A stretch of 64,000 bases of DNA from Verrucomicrobiia bacterium (GTDB lineage Bacteria > Verrucomicrobiota > Verrucomicrobiia > Verrucomicrobiales > DEV007): the NCBI GenBank assembly GCA_030427505.1, contig JAUICH010000007.1, positions 62,001-126,000 on the forward strand. The letters run 5' to 3'. The notes below the pieces were generated by a model. It had not been told where the DNA came from. It made no database searches and saw nothing but the letters and a program-made list of their open reading frames with translations. Positions 45,441 to 54,395 of this stretch are shown in pieces. The stretch's first letter is position 1, and every line of letters starts with the position of its first letter. The translations under genes and the position numbers were made by a program.

Positions 45441-45731
45441 GTGAACATTCCTCACCAGACTGTCTTAGGGGAAGACGGGAAGCCGGTTGCCGCGCTGATC
45501 CCTCGGGAATTGTTCGAACGCCTGCAAGAGCGATTTGATGAAGAAGAGGAGCCGTTCGAAGTTAGCAATGAATGGCGGGAGGAATTGCACAGCCGGGCAC
45601 GGGAGATTGATGAAGGGCGCGTGGAATTAGTCGAAGGCCAAAATTTCCTGAAGCGTCTGCGCGCCGTGCGAAAACATGTTGCCATTTCGGCTACATCCCG
45701 AAGCGGAAAGAGAAGCCATCGGTGCCGCTGA
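45441..45731 (+). CDS. Antitoxin-like protein of a type II module
   Basis: A 96-residue acidic protein with GTG start; EEEEPFEVSNEWREELHSRAREIDEGRVELVEG is typical of small addiction-module components paired with ParE. Its last 19 codons overlap the start of the ParE-like frame by 56 bases, as toxin-antitoxin genes often do. The C-terminal KRSHRCR reads through the toxin start and is unlike the rest. It would bind the toxin and its own promoter. Its partner is interrupted (see next). Confidence 0.7.
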   Translation: MNIPHQTVLGEDGKPVAALIPRELFERLQERFDEEEEPFEVSNEWREELHSRAREIDEGRVELVEGQNFLKRLRAVRKHVAISATSRSGKRSHRCR

Positions 45732-45990
45732 GTGGATCAAGGAAGACAATCCGTATCAGGCTTCTCTGTTTGTTGAAGCCTTGGAGCAAGCGACTAAGCG
45801 CGCCAGAAAAAGTCCGGAGATCTTCCGTGTTTTCGATGAAGATTTCTGAAAGATCCGGGTGGGAAAGTTTACCTATGCCGTGGTTTTCAGGTTGAGAGAA
45901 AACGAAATCCAGATCATTGCCGTGATGCACCTCCACCGCCAGCCGGGTTACTGGAAGAAGAGAGCAGGGGATTGGCCGGAGACCCGTTAG
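45676..45990 (+). pseudogene. ParE-like toxin interrupted by a stop codon
   Basis: From ATG 45676 I read MLPFRLHPEAEREAIGAAEW, a ParE/RelE start. The frame meets TGA at codon 58 (45847-45849) after FRVFDEDF. The same frame continues past it as KIRVGKFTYAVVFRLRENEI then HLHRQPGYWKKRAG, the conserved second half, ending at 45990. A CGA to TGA change would explain it. The toxin is therefore likely dead unless read through, while the antitoxin remains intact. Confidence 0.8.
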
Positions 45991-46044
45991 TAATCCATCT
46001 CCCCTTTTGTAAGGTGGTGGCATTCGCTCGCTCGACGAGTAGTC

Positions 46045-47580
46045 TCATTTGCCACTCATCACACTGGCCCAATGGTAGAGGTCAACAGCTTCCCGTGAGG
46101 CGTGTTGCTCTTCTTCTTTCAGCGGAACCCCGAAGCCGGTGGCTTTGGCGCCGATGCCGAGTTGAAGGGATGGACTGCCCTTCATTTGTTCCACCACCTG
46201 TTGGGCGTCGGATTGGCTGAGGAGTTGATTGGTAATGGTGAAAATGGCGTTCGGGCTGTTCACAATTCTGGAAGCGGCGGGGCTCACTTCTATCTTGTAA
46301 GCTTTCTCCAGCACTCCGCCGGTGATGGTGGCATGAGTCAGAGGTTCTCCGCGAAGTCCGCCTGAATAGGCGTGCAAGAATAGCCAGGGTTTCTTGTTAT
46401 CGCTGGTGGTGGCAAAGAAGAGGCAGTTGCTATAGTCCACGCGGCGATCGTCCCAGCCCTCTGGATAGTAGTAGGACCACTTGGCTTTCTTGGTGGGTTC
46501 CTTGCCGGCGAGTTCTTTCAGCCGCTCATCGAAAAGGGCGCGTTGGCCGCCGGAGTCAAGTTCTTCGAAGGGGACTTTCTTCACTTCACCAGAGGCGGTC
46601 CGGATGACGGCTCCGCTGCCGATCCAGCCAAGGCCGCGGACCAGTTCGGGTTTTCCCCCTGCGTCCTGGGGAGTCCAGGTCATGTCGCCAAAACGGCCCT
46701 GACCCTGGTTGGACCGGAAGCGCTCCAGGGCGGCTTCTTCTTCCTCCAGGAGAAGCGCATTCGGGGCCGTGGCCATGGAGGCTTCAGGAGACTGGCCAGC
46801 GGCGCCAAAGGTCTGCGTATCGAGGCGGGCTTCGGCGAGGACTCCGGCCTTTACCAGTTTCTGCGCTTTCTTGAACCCGTGGAGGACGTCCCGCAGGCCG
46901 GCTCTTTCTTCCTCCGAAAGCTTGAGATCTATTGTGTTCTTGCCGGACCGGCTGACGGAGATTTTCAATTTTCCGTTTTCAAGACCGGTATCCAACAGAG
47001 GAACCAGTTCCATGTTGTGTACTTTGAGAACCGAAACGACGACCCGTGTTTTTACGTTGGGCGGATTGCCGACACGGGTCACTTCGTTGTCCTTGTAGGG
47101 GAAAGAGAAGGTGCCCCCCGTGCCGTCCGCGAAATCGACCTGGTTGTAGTCGCCCATATCGAAATCCAGCCCAAAAACCATGATCCCCATGGTGAAGCGA
47201 TTCGGGCCCATAGAGATGTGAGAGACGACTCCCTCATTGGCCCGTGATTCCGGGATTTCCATGGAGGAAATGAACTGGGTATTGATGCCTTCCGCCAGAT
47301 TCACGCGGTAGTGGTTCAGGAGCCGCGCCCGGACCAGTTCCGCCTGATCGGGAAGGGCGAAACGCTCTTCCGGCACCAGAACCCGCTGGCCGTTTTCCAT
47401 GCGGAGCTGGGCCTGATTCTCCTGAAAGCCGAGAAGCTCGGCCTTGATCTTCTTACCGTCGCTGCTGGTCCAGTCGCGGAGCGGCAGCAGGGAATCGAAC
47501 TGGGCGCGGACAGCTCGCGGCGCGCCGAGTAGGGGTACGAAGGTTGTTAAGGCAATAGCGAGGGTTAGAATTCGCGGCAT
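46045..47580 (-). CDS. Exported protein with SHD1-like repeats
   Basis: A 511-residue protein. The start at 47580 gives a signal peptide (PRILTLAIALTTFVPLLGAPRAVRAQ). Next comes an SHD1-type motif, LRDWTSSDGKKIKAELLGF then ENGQRVLVPEERFALPDQ, as in SLA1-homology domains widespread in Planctomycetes and Verrucomicrobia. A second similar unit is WIGSGAVIRTASGEVKKVPFEELD. Between lies a long beta-rich region I do not recognise. Probably periplasmic or surface; function unknown. Single gene between two toxin-antitoxin loci. Confidence 0.7.
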   Translation of the reverse strand: MPRILTLAIALTTFVPLLGAPRAVRAQFDSLLPLRDWTSSDGKKIKAELLGFQENQAQLRMENGQRVLVPEERFALPDQAELVRARLLNHYRVNLAEGINTQFISSMEIPESRANEGVVSHISMGPNRFTMGIMVFGLDFDMGDYNQVDFADGTGGTFSFPYKDNEVTRVGNPPNVKTRVVVSVLKVHNMELVPLLDTGLENGKLKISVSRSGKNTIDLKLSEEERAGLRDVLHGFKKAQKLVKAGVLAEARLDTQTFGAAGQSPEASMATAPNALLLEEEEAALERFRSNQGQGRFGDMTWTPQDAGGKPELVRGLGWIGSGAVIRTASGEVKKVPFEELDSGGQRALFDERLKELAGKEPTKKAKWSYYYPEGWDDRRVDYSNCLFFATTSDNKKPWLFLHAYSGGLRGEPLTHATITGGVLEKAYKIEVSPAASRIVNSPNAIFTITNQLLSQSDAQQVVEQMKGSPSLQLGIGAKATGFGVPLKEEEQHASREAVDLYHWASVMSGK

Positions 47581-47687
47581 GATTGGGATGGTATTGCCGG
47601 ACGTTGCGAATTCAAGCCATCCCGGTGGTGAAGAAGCCACAGTACCAGGGAGAAGAACCACGCTAACGTTCAGTTCTCTGACGACTG

Positions 47688-47981
47688 TCAAAGATTCCGC
47701 CGCCAGGACGATGGCTCCCGATGTTGATGAAACACCGAGACGATCAAGACTTCGTCCAAATCCTGGACAGTATAGATCACCACGTAGGGAAAACTTCTCA
47801 GGCTACAATGACGGTATTGACCGGAGATCATTCCCCATGCCTCCGGGTGACGGAGGATTCGATCCACGGCAGCCTCGATTTCGTCGATAAACTTGGCACC
47901 AAGACCGGAAACCCTCTCTTCGTAATATTCGGCGGCCTCAGCCAATTCAATGACTGCGGGGGAGAGAAAGCGGTAAGTCAC
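47688..47981 (-). CDS. RelE/ParE-type toxin
   Basis: A 97-residue protein beginning TYRFLSPAVIELAEAAEYYEE, with RHCSLRSFPYVVIYTV and ending HQHREPSSWRRNL, all characteristic of the ParE/RelE plasmid-stabilisation fold. The GTG start at 47981 overlaps the antitoxin stop (GTGA). Full length, so probably active. Targets are ribosome-bound mRNA (RelE) or gyrase (ParE); this subgroup cannot be told apart here. Confidence 0.88.
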   Translation of the reverse strand: MTYRFLSPAVIELAEAAEYYEERVSGLGAKFIDEIEAAVDRILRHPEAWGMISGQYRHCSLRSFPYVVIYTVQDLDEVLIVSVFHQHREPSSWRRNL

Positions 47982-48202
47982 TTGGAGAAGCGTTCCCGAA
48001 GTGTGCGAAGGGTAGCGGGACCGTCAACGGCCTCGAGAGTTCCCTTCCGAAACGCCTCCATGCGTGAATCGGACTCTCGAATCCAGGCAGCTTTCAAGTT
48101 GCCGGATACCGGCGAAAGGCTTGCCAAAAGGCGGTCGGCAAGAACTGCCCGTTCGGCTTCGCTGAGCTTCAGAGCCTCACTTTCGATGATGGCGGCGTCC
48201 AT
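47978..48202 (-). CDS. Addiction-module antitoxin
   Basis: A 74-residue helical protein. MDAAIIESEALKLSEAERAV and LADRLLASL fit the addiction-module component family (TIGR02574-like), which pairs with ParE/RelE toxins. ATG at 48202 is preferred over an upstream one because it begins the conserved helix. It lies first in the minus-strand pair, overlapping its toxin. Confidence 0.85.
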   Translation of the reverse strand: MDAAIIESEALKLSEAERAVLADRLLASLSPVSGNLKAAWIRESDSRMEAFRKGTLEAVDGPATLRTLRERFSK

Positions 48203-48369
48203 GACGAAGAAAGTATAGCCGGACAGCGATCTCATAGCAATTCCAGAGGTGGTCCGTTCGTCAAACGTGAAGGAGGAATAGCGAATCCTGCCGGTCAGAG
48301 GTGATATTCTTTGGGGGAATGGTATTTTGAAGAGGATCCTTCCGCGGCGGTTACAACGTCCCGTTCCCT

Positions 48370-49566
48370 ATGCCCACCTCTTCTTCCATCTACCTGGACA
48401 ACAACGCGACCACCCCGGTGCTGCCGGAGGTGTTTGAGGCGATGCGGCCTTTTTTGACTGAACGCTTCGCGAACCCGTCGGCGGGTTACCGGGCGGCGCG
48501 GGCGGTGCGGAAGGCGGTGGATGAGGCGCGGGCCCAGGTGGCGGCGCTGGTGGGGGCGGACACTTCGGAGATCGTGTTTACCAGTGGCGGGACGGAATCG
48601 AACAATACGGCTATCCAGTCCGCGTTGCGGTCTTTCCCAGAACGGCGGCACGTCATTACCACCGCGGTGGAGCACAGCGCGGTGCGCGAGTACAGCCAGC
48701 ATCTTGAGAAAGATCTGGGCTACGAAGTGACCTGGCTGGGAGTGGACGAACAAGGCCTAATCGATCTGGAGGAATTGCGAAGCGTCATTCGTCCGGGGGA
48801 AACCGCCGTGGTGGCGTTGATCTGGGCGAACAATGAGACGGGGGTCATCTCTCCCCTTGCGGAAGCTGCGGCGATCACCCGGGAGGCGGGGGTGCTGCTG
48901 CACACGGACGCGGTGCAGGTGGCGGGGAAACTGCCGCTGGATCTGCACGCCGCCGGGGTGCAAATGGCGGCCTTTTCGGGTCACAAGTTTCATGCTCCGA
49001 AAGGGGTTGGCGCGCTGTATGTGAAGCGGGACTCGCGGTTTTCTCCGATGATCATCGGCGGCGGACAGGAAGGCGATCGCCGGTCCGGCACGGAGAACGT
49101 GGCGGGCATCGTGGCCATGGGGAAGGCGGCGGAAATCCTGAACCGCGCCTTGCGGGAGGAAGGGCACGCGGAGCATTTGAAAACGCTCCGGGATCGTTTT
49201 GAAGGCGCGGTGCTTTCCGCCATGGAAGAAGCGGAAGTCAACGGTCACCCGGAGCGGCGGCTGCCGAATACGTCGAACCTCTATTTCAAAGGGGTGGACG
49301 CGGAAGGTCTGCTCATCTTGCTGGACGACGCGGGCGTGTACGCCTCCCCCGGCTCGGCTTGCAGCACCGGGGCGGTGAAACCTTCGCCGGTGCTGACCGC
49401 CATGGGGATGACGTCGGCGCGGGCCCGGAGCAGCATCCGCTTTTCATTTTCGATGCTGAACACTGCGGAGGAAGCGGACCGCGCCGCCGAAGCCGTGGTG
49501 AAAGCCGTGGGAAAACTGCGAATCACGCTGCCGAAGGGTGGGGGCAGAGTCGTGAGCTATTCCTAG
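48370..49566 (+). CDS. Cysteine desulfurase
   Basis: A 398-residue PLP enzyme that takes sulfur from cysteine for Fe-S clusters or tRNA thiolation. IYLDNNATTPVLPEV is the N-terminus; FTSGGTESNNTAI, TAVEHSAV, HTDAVQVAGK and FSGHKFHAPKGVGALYV (PLP lysine) follow. The active cysteine is in SPGSACSTGAVKPSP. NifS or IscS subtype is not decided. No iscU or sufE is adjacent. Confidence 0.94.
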   Translation: MPTSSSIYLDNNATTPVLPEVFEAMRPFLTERFANPSAGYRAARAVRKAVDEARAQVAALVGADTSEIVFTSGGTESNNTAIQSALRSFPERRHVITTAVEHSAVREYSQHLEKDLGYEVTWLGVDEQGLIDLEELRSVIRPGETAVVALIWANNETGVISPLAEAAAITREAGVLLHTDAVQVAGKLPLDLHAAGVQMAAFSGHKFHAPKGVGALYVKRDSRFSPMIIGGGQEGDRRSGTENVAGIVAMGKAAEILNRALREEGHAEHLKTLRDRFEGAVLSAMEEAEVNGHPERRLPNTSNLYFKGVDAEGLLILLDDAGVYASPGSACSTGAVKPSPVLTAMGMTSARARSSIRFSFSMLNTAEEADRAAEAVVKAVGKLRITLPKGGGRVVSYS

Positions 49567-49640
49567 ATTCTATCCACGCGTCGCGCGCGGCGACGGCCGC
49601 GAGGTTCTGGATTAGTCGAACGGTTTTCGAAACGGCGTGT

Positions 49641-49735
49641 GTTCGCTGGCGGGCCTTCAGCCCGCAACAGTCCGGGCACGTGGTCCCCAGGGATAAATCC
49701 CTGGGCTTTGTGCTGTCGGGCCTTCAGCCCTTTGT
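49641..49735. repeat. Orphan REP-like cluster
   Basis: Same modules and order as 15978-16076: GCGGGCCTTCAGCCCGC, then CCCAGGGATAAATCCCTGGG, the linker CTTTGTGCTG and TCGGGCCTTCAGCCC, without any RAYT gene. It lies in the 466-base gap 49567-50032 before ilvC; the rest of the gap shows no gene. Confidence 0.75.
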
Positions 49736-50032
49736 TGACGGCCGGGCCGGATGACCCGGGAAGGAAAGAGTCCTTTTCTTTCTTTCAGAAGTGAAACCAA
49801 CGAGAGAGGAAAGAGAGGTGATCCACGCGTTTGTATTCAGCGGGGAAAGAGTTGCTTCTCTCGGGGCGTTCCAAGGCCGTCAGCCTCAAGGGGAGAACCG
49901 GGATTTTTCAGTTTGACCGCATGGGGGTTTGAAACCACGGTAGCGCTCGCCCGGCCCCCGGGCCCCCTTTGTGATGGCGGAACCCGTTTCCCTTAGGGCC
50001 GCCGTTTTATACACCAAGCTAACGAATAGGAT

Positions 50033-51061
50033 ATGCCTGCGAAAATTTACACGGACGCCGACGCAGACTTGAGCGTTCTGAAGAACAAAACCTGTGCCGT
50101 CATCGGTTTCGGCTCCCAGGGTCACGCCCACGCGCTGAACCTGAAAGACAGTAAGGTGAAGGTCATCATTGGCCTCTACCCGAAAAGCAAGTCGCGCGAA
50201 GTGGCTCAGCAATTGGGCTTCGAAGTCATGGATACCGCCGACGCGGTGAAAGCGGCTGACGTGATTTTCGTGGCGGTCCCGGATACGAAGATTCCCGCCG
50301 TGTACGAGGCGGACATCGCGCCGAATCTGGAGAAGGGCAAAACGCTGCTCTTCAGCCACGGTTTCGCGATTCACTTCGATACCATTACTCCTCCGAAGGA
50401 CGTGAACGTGATCATGGTCGCGCCGAAAGGCCCGGGCCACATCGTGCGCCGTCAGTTCACGGAAGGAAAAGGCGTGCCGGCCCTGATTGCCGTTCACCAG
50501 AACCCTGGCAAGGACGCGAAGAAGATCGCGCTGGCTTGGGCAAAGGGTGTGGGCGGCACCCGCGCGGGTGTCTTCCAGACGACCTTCAAGGAAGAAACCG
50601 AAACCGACCTTTTTGGCGAACAAACCGTGCTTTGCGGCGGCGTGACCGCGCTGATCACCGCCGGTTACGAAGTGCTGGTGGAAGCCGGTTACCAGCCGGA
50701 GATGGCTTACTTTGAATGCCTGCACGAAATGAAGCTGATCGTGGACCTGATTAACGAGTCGGGTATCGCGGGCATGCGCTTCTCCATTTCCGAAACCGCC
50801 GAATACGGCGACGTGACGGTGGGGCCGAAAATCATCGACGCTTCCGTGAAGAAGCGGATGGAAAAGGCGCTGAAGCGCATCCAGGACGGCAAGTTTGCCA
50901 AGGAATGGATCGCGGAAAACGAAGCAGGCCAGCCGAACTTCAAAGCTCTGCGCAAAGCGGGCGAGCAGCACCCCATCGAGAAAGTGGGCAAGCGTCTCCG
51001 TTCCACGATGCCGTGGATCAAGAAGCGCGACCTGAAGGGGCAGCAGGCTTCTTATTCCTGA
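50033..51061 (+). CDS. ilvC: Ketol-acid reductoisomerase
   Basis: Second step of valine and isoleucine synthesis. The 342-residue class I enzyme has [20 protein letters not shown] (NAD(P)H loop), [16 protein letters not shown] and [17 protein letters not shown] with metal residues, and ends in the helical knotted domain ([14 protein letters not shown]). The segment GLYPKSKS after the nucleotide strand suggests NADPH preference. No ilvB/ilvN lies in the window. A terminator hairpin follows. Confidence 0.96.
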   Translation: MPAKIYTDADADLSVLKNKTCAVIGFGSQGHAHALNLKDSKVKVIIGLYPKSKSREVAQQLGFEVMDTADAVKAADVIFVAVPDTKIPAVYEADIAPNLEKGKTLLFSHGFAIHFDTITPPKDVNVIMVAPKGPGHIVRRQFTEGKGVPALIAVHQNPGKDAKKIALAWAKGVGGTRAGVFQTTFKEETETDLFGEQTVLCGGVTALITAGYEVLVEAGYQPEMAYFECLHEMKLIVDLINESGIAGMRFSISETAEYGDVTVGPKIIDASVKKRMEKALKRIQDGKFAKEWIAENEAGQPNFKALRKAGEQHPIEKVGKRLRSTMPWIKKRDLKGQQASYS

Positions 51062-51119
51062 CCCGGCACGGCCGGAGATGACGCAACCCGAACTCGCCGG
51101 CTAAAATGTCTCTGTTTTG

Positions 51120-51155
51120 TCAGGCCACGCCCTACCCGGCGTGGCCTGATTATTT
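51120..51155 (+). terminator. Terminator after ilvC
   Basis: Perfect 12-bp stem TCAGGCCACGCC/GGCGTGGCCTGA with a 6-base loop, then TTATTTC. Good stem with a modest T-tract. Confidence 0.75.
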
Positions 51156-51178
51156 CGGGGGAGCGTAGATTTAATCTA

Positions 51179-51964
51179 ATGCCGGCCGAAACGGATTCCG
51201 AACTCGCGACCAAGCCGGTGGACTCAGGCCGGGGCTATGCCCTGTTTGACCTGGATCACACGCTGCTCCCGCACGATACCCAGGTGTTGTTCTGCAATTT
51301 CGTGCTGCGCCGCGAGGGCTGGCGGCGGGTGTATTTGCTATGGTTTCTCCCCCTGTTACCGCTGGCGGCGCCGAAGGTGCTGGGCCTGCGCCAGATGAAG
51401 CGCGCTTTTTGTTCCTACTTGTGGCGGATGCCGCTGGCTAAGCTGCGGGAATACGCGCGGGACTTCGCCCGGGAGGTCTTGGAGAAACACGCCTATCCGG
51501 AAGTGGTGGCGGAACTGAACCGGCACCGGGACGCGGGCCGGGTGACCATTCTGAACACGGCCAGCCCCTCCTTTTATGCCAAGGCGTTGGCGGAGGCTTT
51601 TGGGTTCGACCACTGTGTCTGCACGCCGGTGACGGAGATGGACCCCATGCCGCTGTTTCCGGAGATCACCGGGCCGAACAATAAGCATGAGGCCAAGATT
51701 GCCCGTATGGCGCCGCTGTTACCGGCGGGGTTTGACGCGGCCCGGGGCGATGTGTTGCCGGATTCCACCGGATATTCGGACAGCAGCGCGGATGTGCCGT
51801 TGCTCTCCGTTTGCGAGCACGGGGTGCAGATTCACCCTTCGGAAAGATTTGCCGCCATTGGCCGGGAACGCGGCTGGCGGGTGCTCACGCCTCCCCGGCC
51901 CTATGTGGGGAAATGGGGCGACCGCCTGAGCGCTTTTCGCCAGGCGCTGGGGGTCTACCGCTGA
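51179..51964 (+). CDS. HAD-IB family phosphatase
   Basis: A 261-residue protein with motif I LFDLDHTLLPHD (DxDxT), ILNTASPSFY (motif II) and DSTGYSDSSADVPLLSVCEHG (motif IV DSxxD). A helical cap after the first motif (YLLWFLPLLPLAAPKV) looks membrane-near. SerB/CicA-like HAD-IB members are often beside UbiA prenyltransferases; here the next gene, convergent, is such an enzyme. Substrate unknown, possibly a phosphorylated lipid or sugar. Confidence 0.85.
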   Translation: MPAETDSELATKPVDSGRGYALFDLDHTLLPHDTQVLFCNFVLRREGWRRVYLLWFLPLLPLAAPKVLGLRQMKRAFCSYLWRMPLAKLREYARDFAREVLEKHAYPEVVAELNRHRDAGRVTILNTASPSFYAKALAEAFGFDHCVCTPVTEMDPMPLFPEITGPNNKHEAKIARMAPLLPAGFDAARGDVLPDSTGYSDSSADVPLLSVCEHGVQIHPSERFAAIGRERGWRVLTPPRPYVGKWGDRLSAFRQALGVYR

Positions 51965-51998
51965 ACCTGCAAAAGACGAAATCCCGCCCTCTTTCCGT

Positions 51999-53027
51999 TC
52001 AGGGAATGGGGGTGGGAATAGACTCGGGGCCTGGCTGCGAATCGCTGCTTTCTTGCCACTGGTGGTAGGGCAGCGTGGGGGCCAGAGGCGTGTGGTCCAG
52101 GTAATACTTGGCGTGGAACTTGTCAGTCTTGTGCAGATAGAGGAGGCCCACCGCCAATAGCGCGGTCACCAGGGTGCAGACGACGATCCACGGGTTGCGC
52201 AGGAGTTGTTCGGGTTCCAAGCGGGCGGTGGACTCCTTCATGGCGTGATTGAAGTAGGCCACCACGGCCAGGATGATGAGGGGGAAGACAAATACGAGGT
52301 TGTTCAACTGCTCGTAGGTGGAAATGGCCCAGCCGGCGCAGAAGCAGAAGAGGTTCGCGTAGCTGATCATGGCGATGATCAGGGACTTGTCGTTATAGAC
52401 CTGAAAAGACTTCCGGTATTTGCCGCTGAGTTCTTCGTTTCCGATGAAGCGGTATTCCGAATAGCGTTTTCCCGTCATGAGCAGGGCGCCGAAGAACCAC
52501 CAAGCCAGCATGATGGAGAGCGGCGGGGGCTGTGGGCCGGGGACCAGCGCGTACCAGCCCAGCCAGAGGCGAATGGGGTTGTTAAAAGACTCCGCGATGA
52601 CGTCCAGAAAGGCGCGGTCCTTCAATCGGACGGGAGGAATGTTGTAAACCAGCCCGCTCACGAGCAGGAGGGCCAGTGCGATGGTGTAGCCGATGTTGTC
52701 GAACCACCAGAGGGAGAGACCAAAGCCGACCACGATGTAGCCCCCCATCAGTCCCCAAAGGATAGGTATCTTGACCTTGCCCGCGGGGATGCCGCGCAAC
52801 CGTTTGGTGGGGTGCAGCCGGTCGAAGGGGGCGTCCAGGATCTCATTTAGAATGTAGTTCGCGGAAGCGATGAGACAGGCGGGAATGAGAGACAGAATCG
52901 CCTTGCCAATCAGCCCCCCCGAGATTTCCAGGTCCAGCACCAGCACGACCGCGACCGCGTGGCCAAAGAGAATAAAGATGTTCTTCAACCAGTGGTCGAT
53001 CCGGGAGACCTTCAGATATTCAATCAT
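51999..53027 (-). CDS. UbiA-family prenyltransferase
   Basis: A 342-residue membrane protein with about nine hydrophobic segments. The first Asp-rich motif, NYILNEILDAPFDRLHPTKRLRGIP, resembles the NDxxDxxxDxxHPxKRxRP site of decaprenyl-phosphate phosphoribosyltransferase-like UbiA members. LKDRAFLDVIAESFNNPIRL carries the second site. The acceptor is uncertain: a polyprenyl-phosphate or an aromatic. A Pro-rich C-terminus follows the last helix. The gene converges on the HAD phosphatase, a combination seen fused or adjacent in other genomes (from general knowledge). Confidence 0.82.
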   Translation of the reverse strand: MIEYLKVSRIDHWLKNIFILFGHAVAVVLVLDLEISGGLIGKAILSLIPACLIASANYILNEILDAPFDRLHPTKRLRGIPAGKVKIPILWGLMGGYIVVGFGLSLWWFDNIGYTIALALLLVSGLVYNIPPVRLKDRAFLDVIAESFNNPIRLWLGWYALVPGPQPPPLSIMLAWWFFGALLMTGKRYSEYRFIGNEELSGKYRKSFQVYNDKSLIIAMISYANLFCFCAGWAISTYEQLNNLVFVFPLIILAVVAYFNHAMKESTARLEPEQLLRNPWIVVCTLVTALLAVGLLYLHKTDKFHAKYYLDHTPLAPTLPYHQWQESSDSQPGPESIPTPIP

Positions 53028-53073
53028 GACAGGCGGGCAATCTGAGCTGAGATGATGTAGGGTGGCAGACTAG

Positions 53074-53182
53074 GCAGTGAGGACAAATTGGGGCCGCGTC
53101 TTCAGGTATTCGCCGCTTCGCGGCGCTGAGTTCGCTTTCCTTTTCTTCATTTCAGGTCCGTTCTCCAATTTGTCCACACTGC
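53074..53182. mobile_element. MITE, family A-like, copy at 53 kb
   Basis: A 109-bp non-coding element with 18-bp terminal inverted repeats (GCAGTGAGGACAAATTGG, one mismatch) and an internal palindrome CGCCGCTTCGCGGCG. Flanks are CTAG on the left and CTAA on the right, both YTAR. The GGACAAATT core of the ends equals the 21.6-kb copy. The stretch 53183-53389 that follows holds no gene. Confidence 0.72.
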
Positions 53183-53389
53183 CTAATGATTCTTCCGGAA
53201 GCTCCCGGAAAAGGGACGCACCGATAGCCTATGGCTCGAAGAATGTAAACCCTTTACGATTCATCCTGGGTCACGGAAATGGCACGGTCAGGGGCCGAGA
53301 TCCCCGGTCCGGGCGAAGGCTGGTTGCACGCCGGGTGGCTGCATGGTATTAGCTGGGGTGGCTAAGCTCCTTCGGCGCGGCCCCGAGCC

Positions 53390-53464
53390 GTCCCCGTAGT
53401 TCAACGGATAGAACGAGGCTCTCCTAAAGCTTAAATGCAGGTTCGATTCCTGCCGGGGACGCCA
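53390..53464 (+). tRNA. tRNA-Arg(CCT), canonical
   Basis: Acceptor GTCCCCG/CGGGGAC, anticodon loop CTCCTAA (anticodon CCT), T-loop TTCGATT, D-loop with GG, encoded CCA. All canonical elbow positions. It stands about 1.4 kb before the array and may mark the island's edge. Confidence 0.95.
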
Positions 53465-53826
53465 CTTTCCTTTTCTTATTGCGCCCATGGGTAAGCGGGG
53501 AAAGCGCCCGGAAATGCCGCCGCGGTCACGGGGTGAAAGTTGGACGAAGCAAAGGAGAACGCTTCGCGTCCGGTGCCACGCGACGGCGGAACATCCCTTC
53601 AGGCGCTGATTCCGGGACGATTCGAGGCCGGAAGATTGGTAGTAATGTTAGGGGAAGTGAATGCGCCGCGCAAGGTGGCGTCTTTGCTCATGGGCTCTGC
53701 CCGCCTGAGATCTTATCATATAAAGCAGTCTTCAAGACGGCCGGACACTGAAGTAAAGAATCGCGCTTCAGAATTCATCGTGATTCGAAGATATATAAAT
53801 AAATGCAATTTTCTTCGAACAAGTTG

Positions 53827-53855
53827 TTGACGCTTGCGTCTAACGATGATACAGA
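53827..53855 (+). promoter_or_regulatory. Predicted promoter of a possible small RNA
   Basis: TTGACG and TACAGA with a 17-base spacer, the best promoter match in the gap after tRNA-Arg. Confidence 0.35.
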
Positions 53856-54087
53856 CAACATTAGCAAAATCACGTCAATGTTTCCAAGAACATCCATCAT
53901 AACACATGCCGCCACGGGCTATCCGGGTTGCTGCTCGATGAGCGATAGCGTCATCGATTACGCCCCGTTGCGCTCCGGTCTCGCGAGAGATTCGAAACGG
54001 CACTGGTTTATGGAAGTGCTTGAGAATCAGGGAGAAAGGGGGGCCAGGACTACGTAGAAGAGTAGATACTCTTAGACTGTGCCTGGA

Positions 54088-54118
54088 CCCTGCTCTCCGA
54101 AAAGAGGCAGGGTTTTTT
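54088..54118 (+). terminator. Terminator of a possible small RNA
   Basis: CCCTGC(TCT)/(AGA)GCAGGG stem with one bulge, followed by six T. It would end a transcript from the promoter at 53827. Confidence 0.65.
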
Positions 54119-54295
54119 GTTGTCCAAATTTTGAATTTTCCATCCAACTCGAACCATCTGAAACACCGGGAACGAAAGCGTTCCCACCAGAAGTATACGA
54201 ATTAGATAGATTTTAACATAGCCAAAGAGAAACCCGCTGTCAGCGGCAACTGACAGCGGGTCGAGAGGCAAACTGACCGATATAGGTACCGATCG

Positions 54296-54350
54296 CTTGC
54301 TGTCTGCAAGTATAGTATAGCGGGAAAACTATATCAGTCAACACGGAGGC
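54296..54350 (+). promoter_or_regulatory. Control region at the head of the tRNA island
   Basis: Two palindromes lie just before the leader peptide: CTTGC-N5-GCAAG (54296-54310) and TATAGT-N11-ACTATA (54311-54333). They look like operator sites over an AT-rich promoter, but no confident -35/-10 pair or sigma-54 site could be fixed. GGAGG at 54345-54349 is the ribosome site of the leader peptide. Confidence 0.4.
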
Positions 54351-54353
54351 ACT

Positions 54354-54395
54354 ATGTCTTCGACTCTGGCCTCTCTCATTCTCCGGCGGCGCTGA
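54354..54395 (+). CDS. Short leader peptide before the tRNA array
   Basis: Thirteen codons, MSSTLASLILRRR, with GGAGG 4 bases upstream. Its codons 6-9 form the left arm of a perfect 10-bp hairpin (54369-54378 with 54393-54402), and its stop codon starts the right arm, so ribosome progress would control folding. Three consecutive arginine codons precede the stop. It resembles an attenuation or ribosome-stalling leader sensing tRNA supply; this is inference. Confidence 0.5.
   Translation: MSSTLASLILRRR

Larger units (their letters stand above)
53465..54295. other. Gene-poor stretch after tRNA-Arg
   Basis: About 830 bases of lower G+C than the surroundings with no convincing protein gene. It contains a predicted promoter (53827-53855) and a terminator (54088-54118), suggesting a small RNA of about 255 bases, and a second perfect stem (54231-54262, ACCCGCTGTCAG/CTGACAGCGGGT). 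The composition change directly behind a tRNA is what an integrated element's end would look like; no integrase is visible. Confidence 0.4.

Noticed and set aside
53288-53488. Minus-strand 66-codon frame across tRNA-Arg (WRPRQESNLHLSFRR...)
   Set aside because: It is the antisense of a tRNA gene, a well-known source of spurious proteins with this type of sequence.
53803-54057. 84-codon frame in the gap after tRNA-Arg
   Set aside because: No ribosome site and no family features, and a promoter/terminator pair suggests a non-coding RNA instead.
54296-54350. Sigma-54 promoter for an RtcR-type activator
   Set aside because: A GG...GC pattern exists near 54286-54300 but with 12 instead of 10 bases between; not acceptable as a match.
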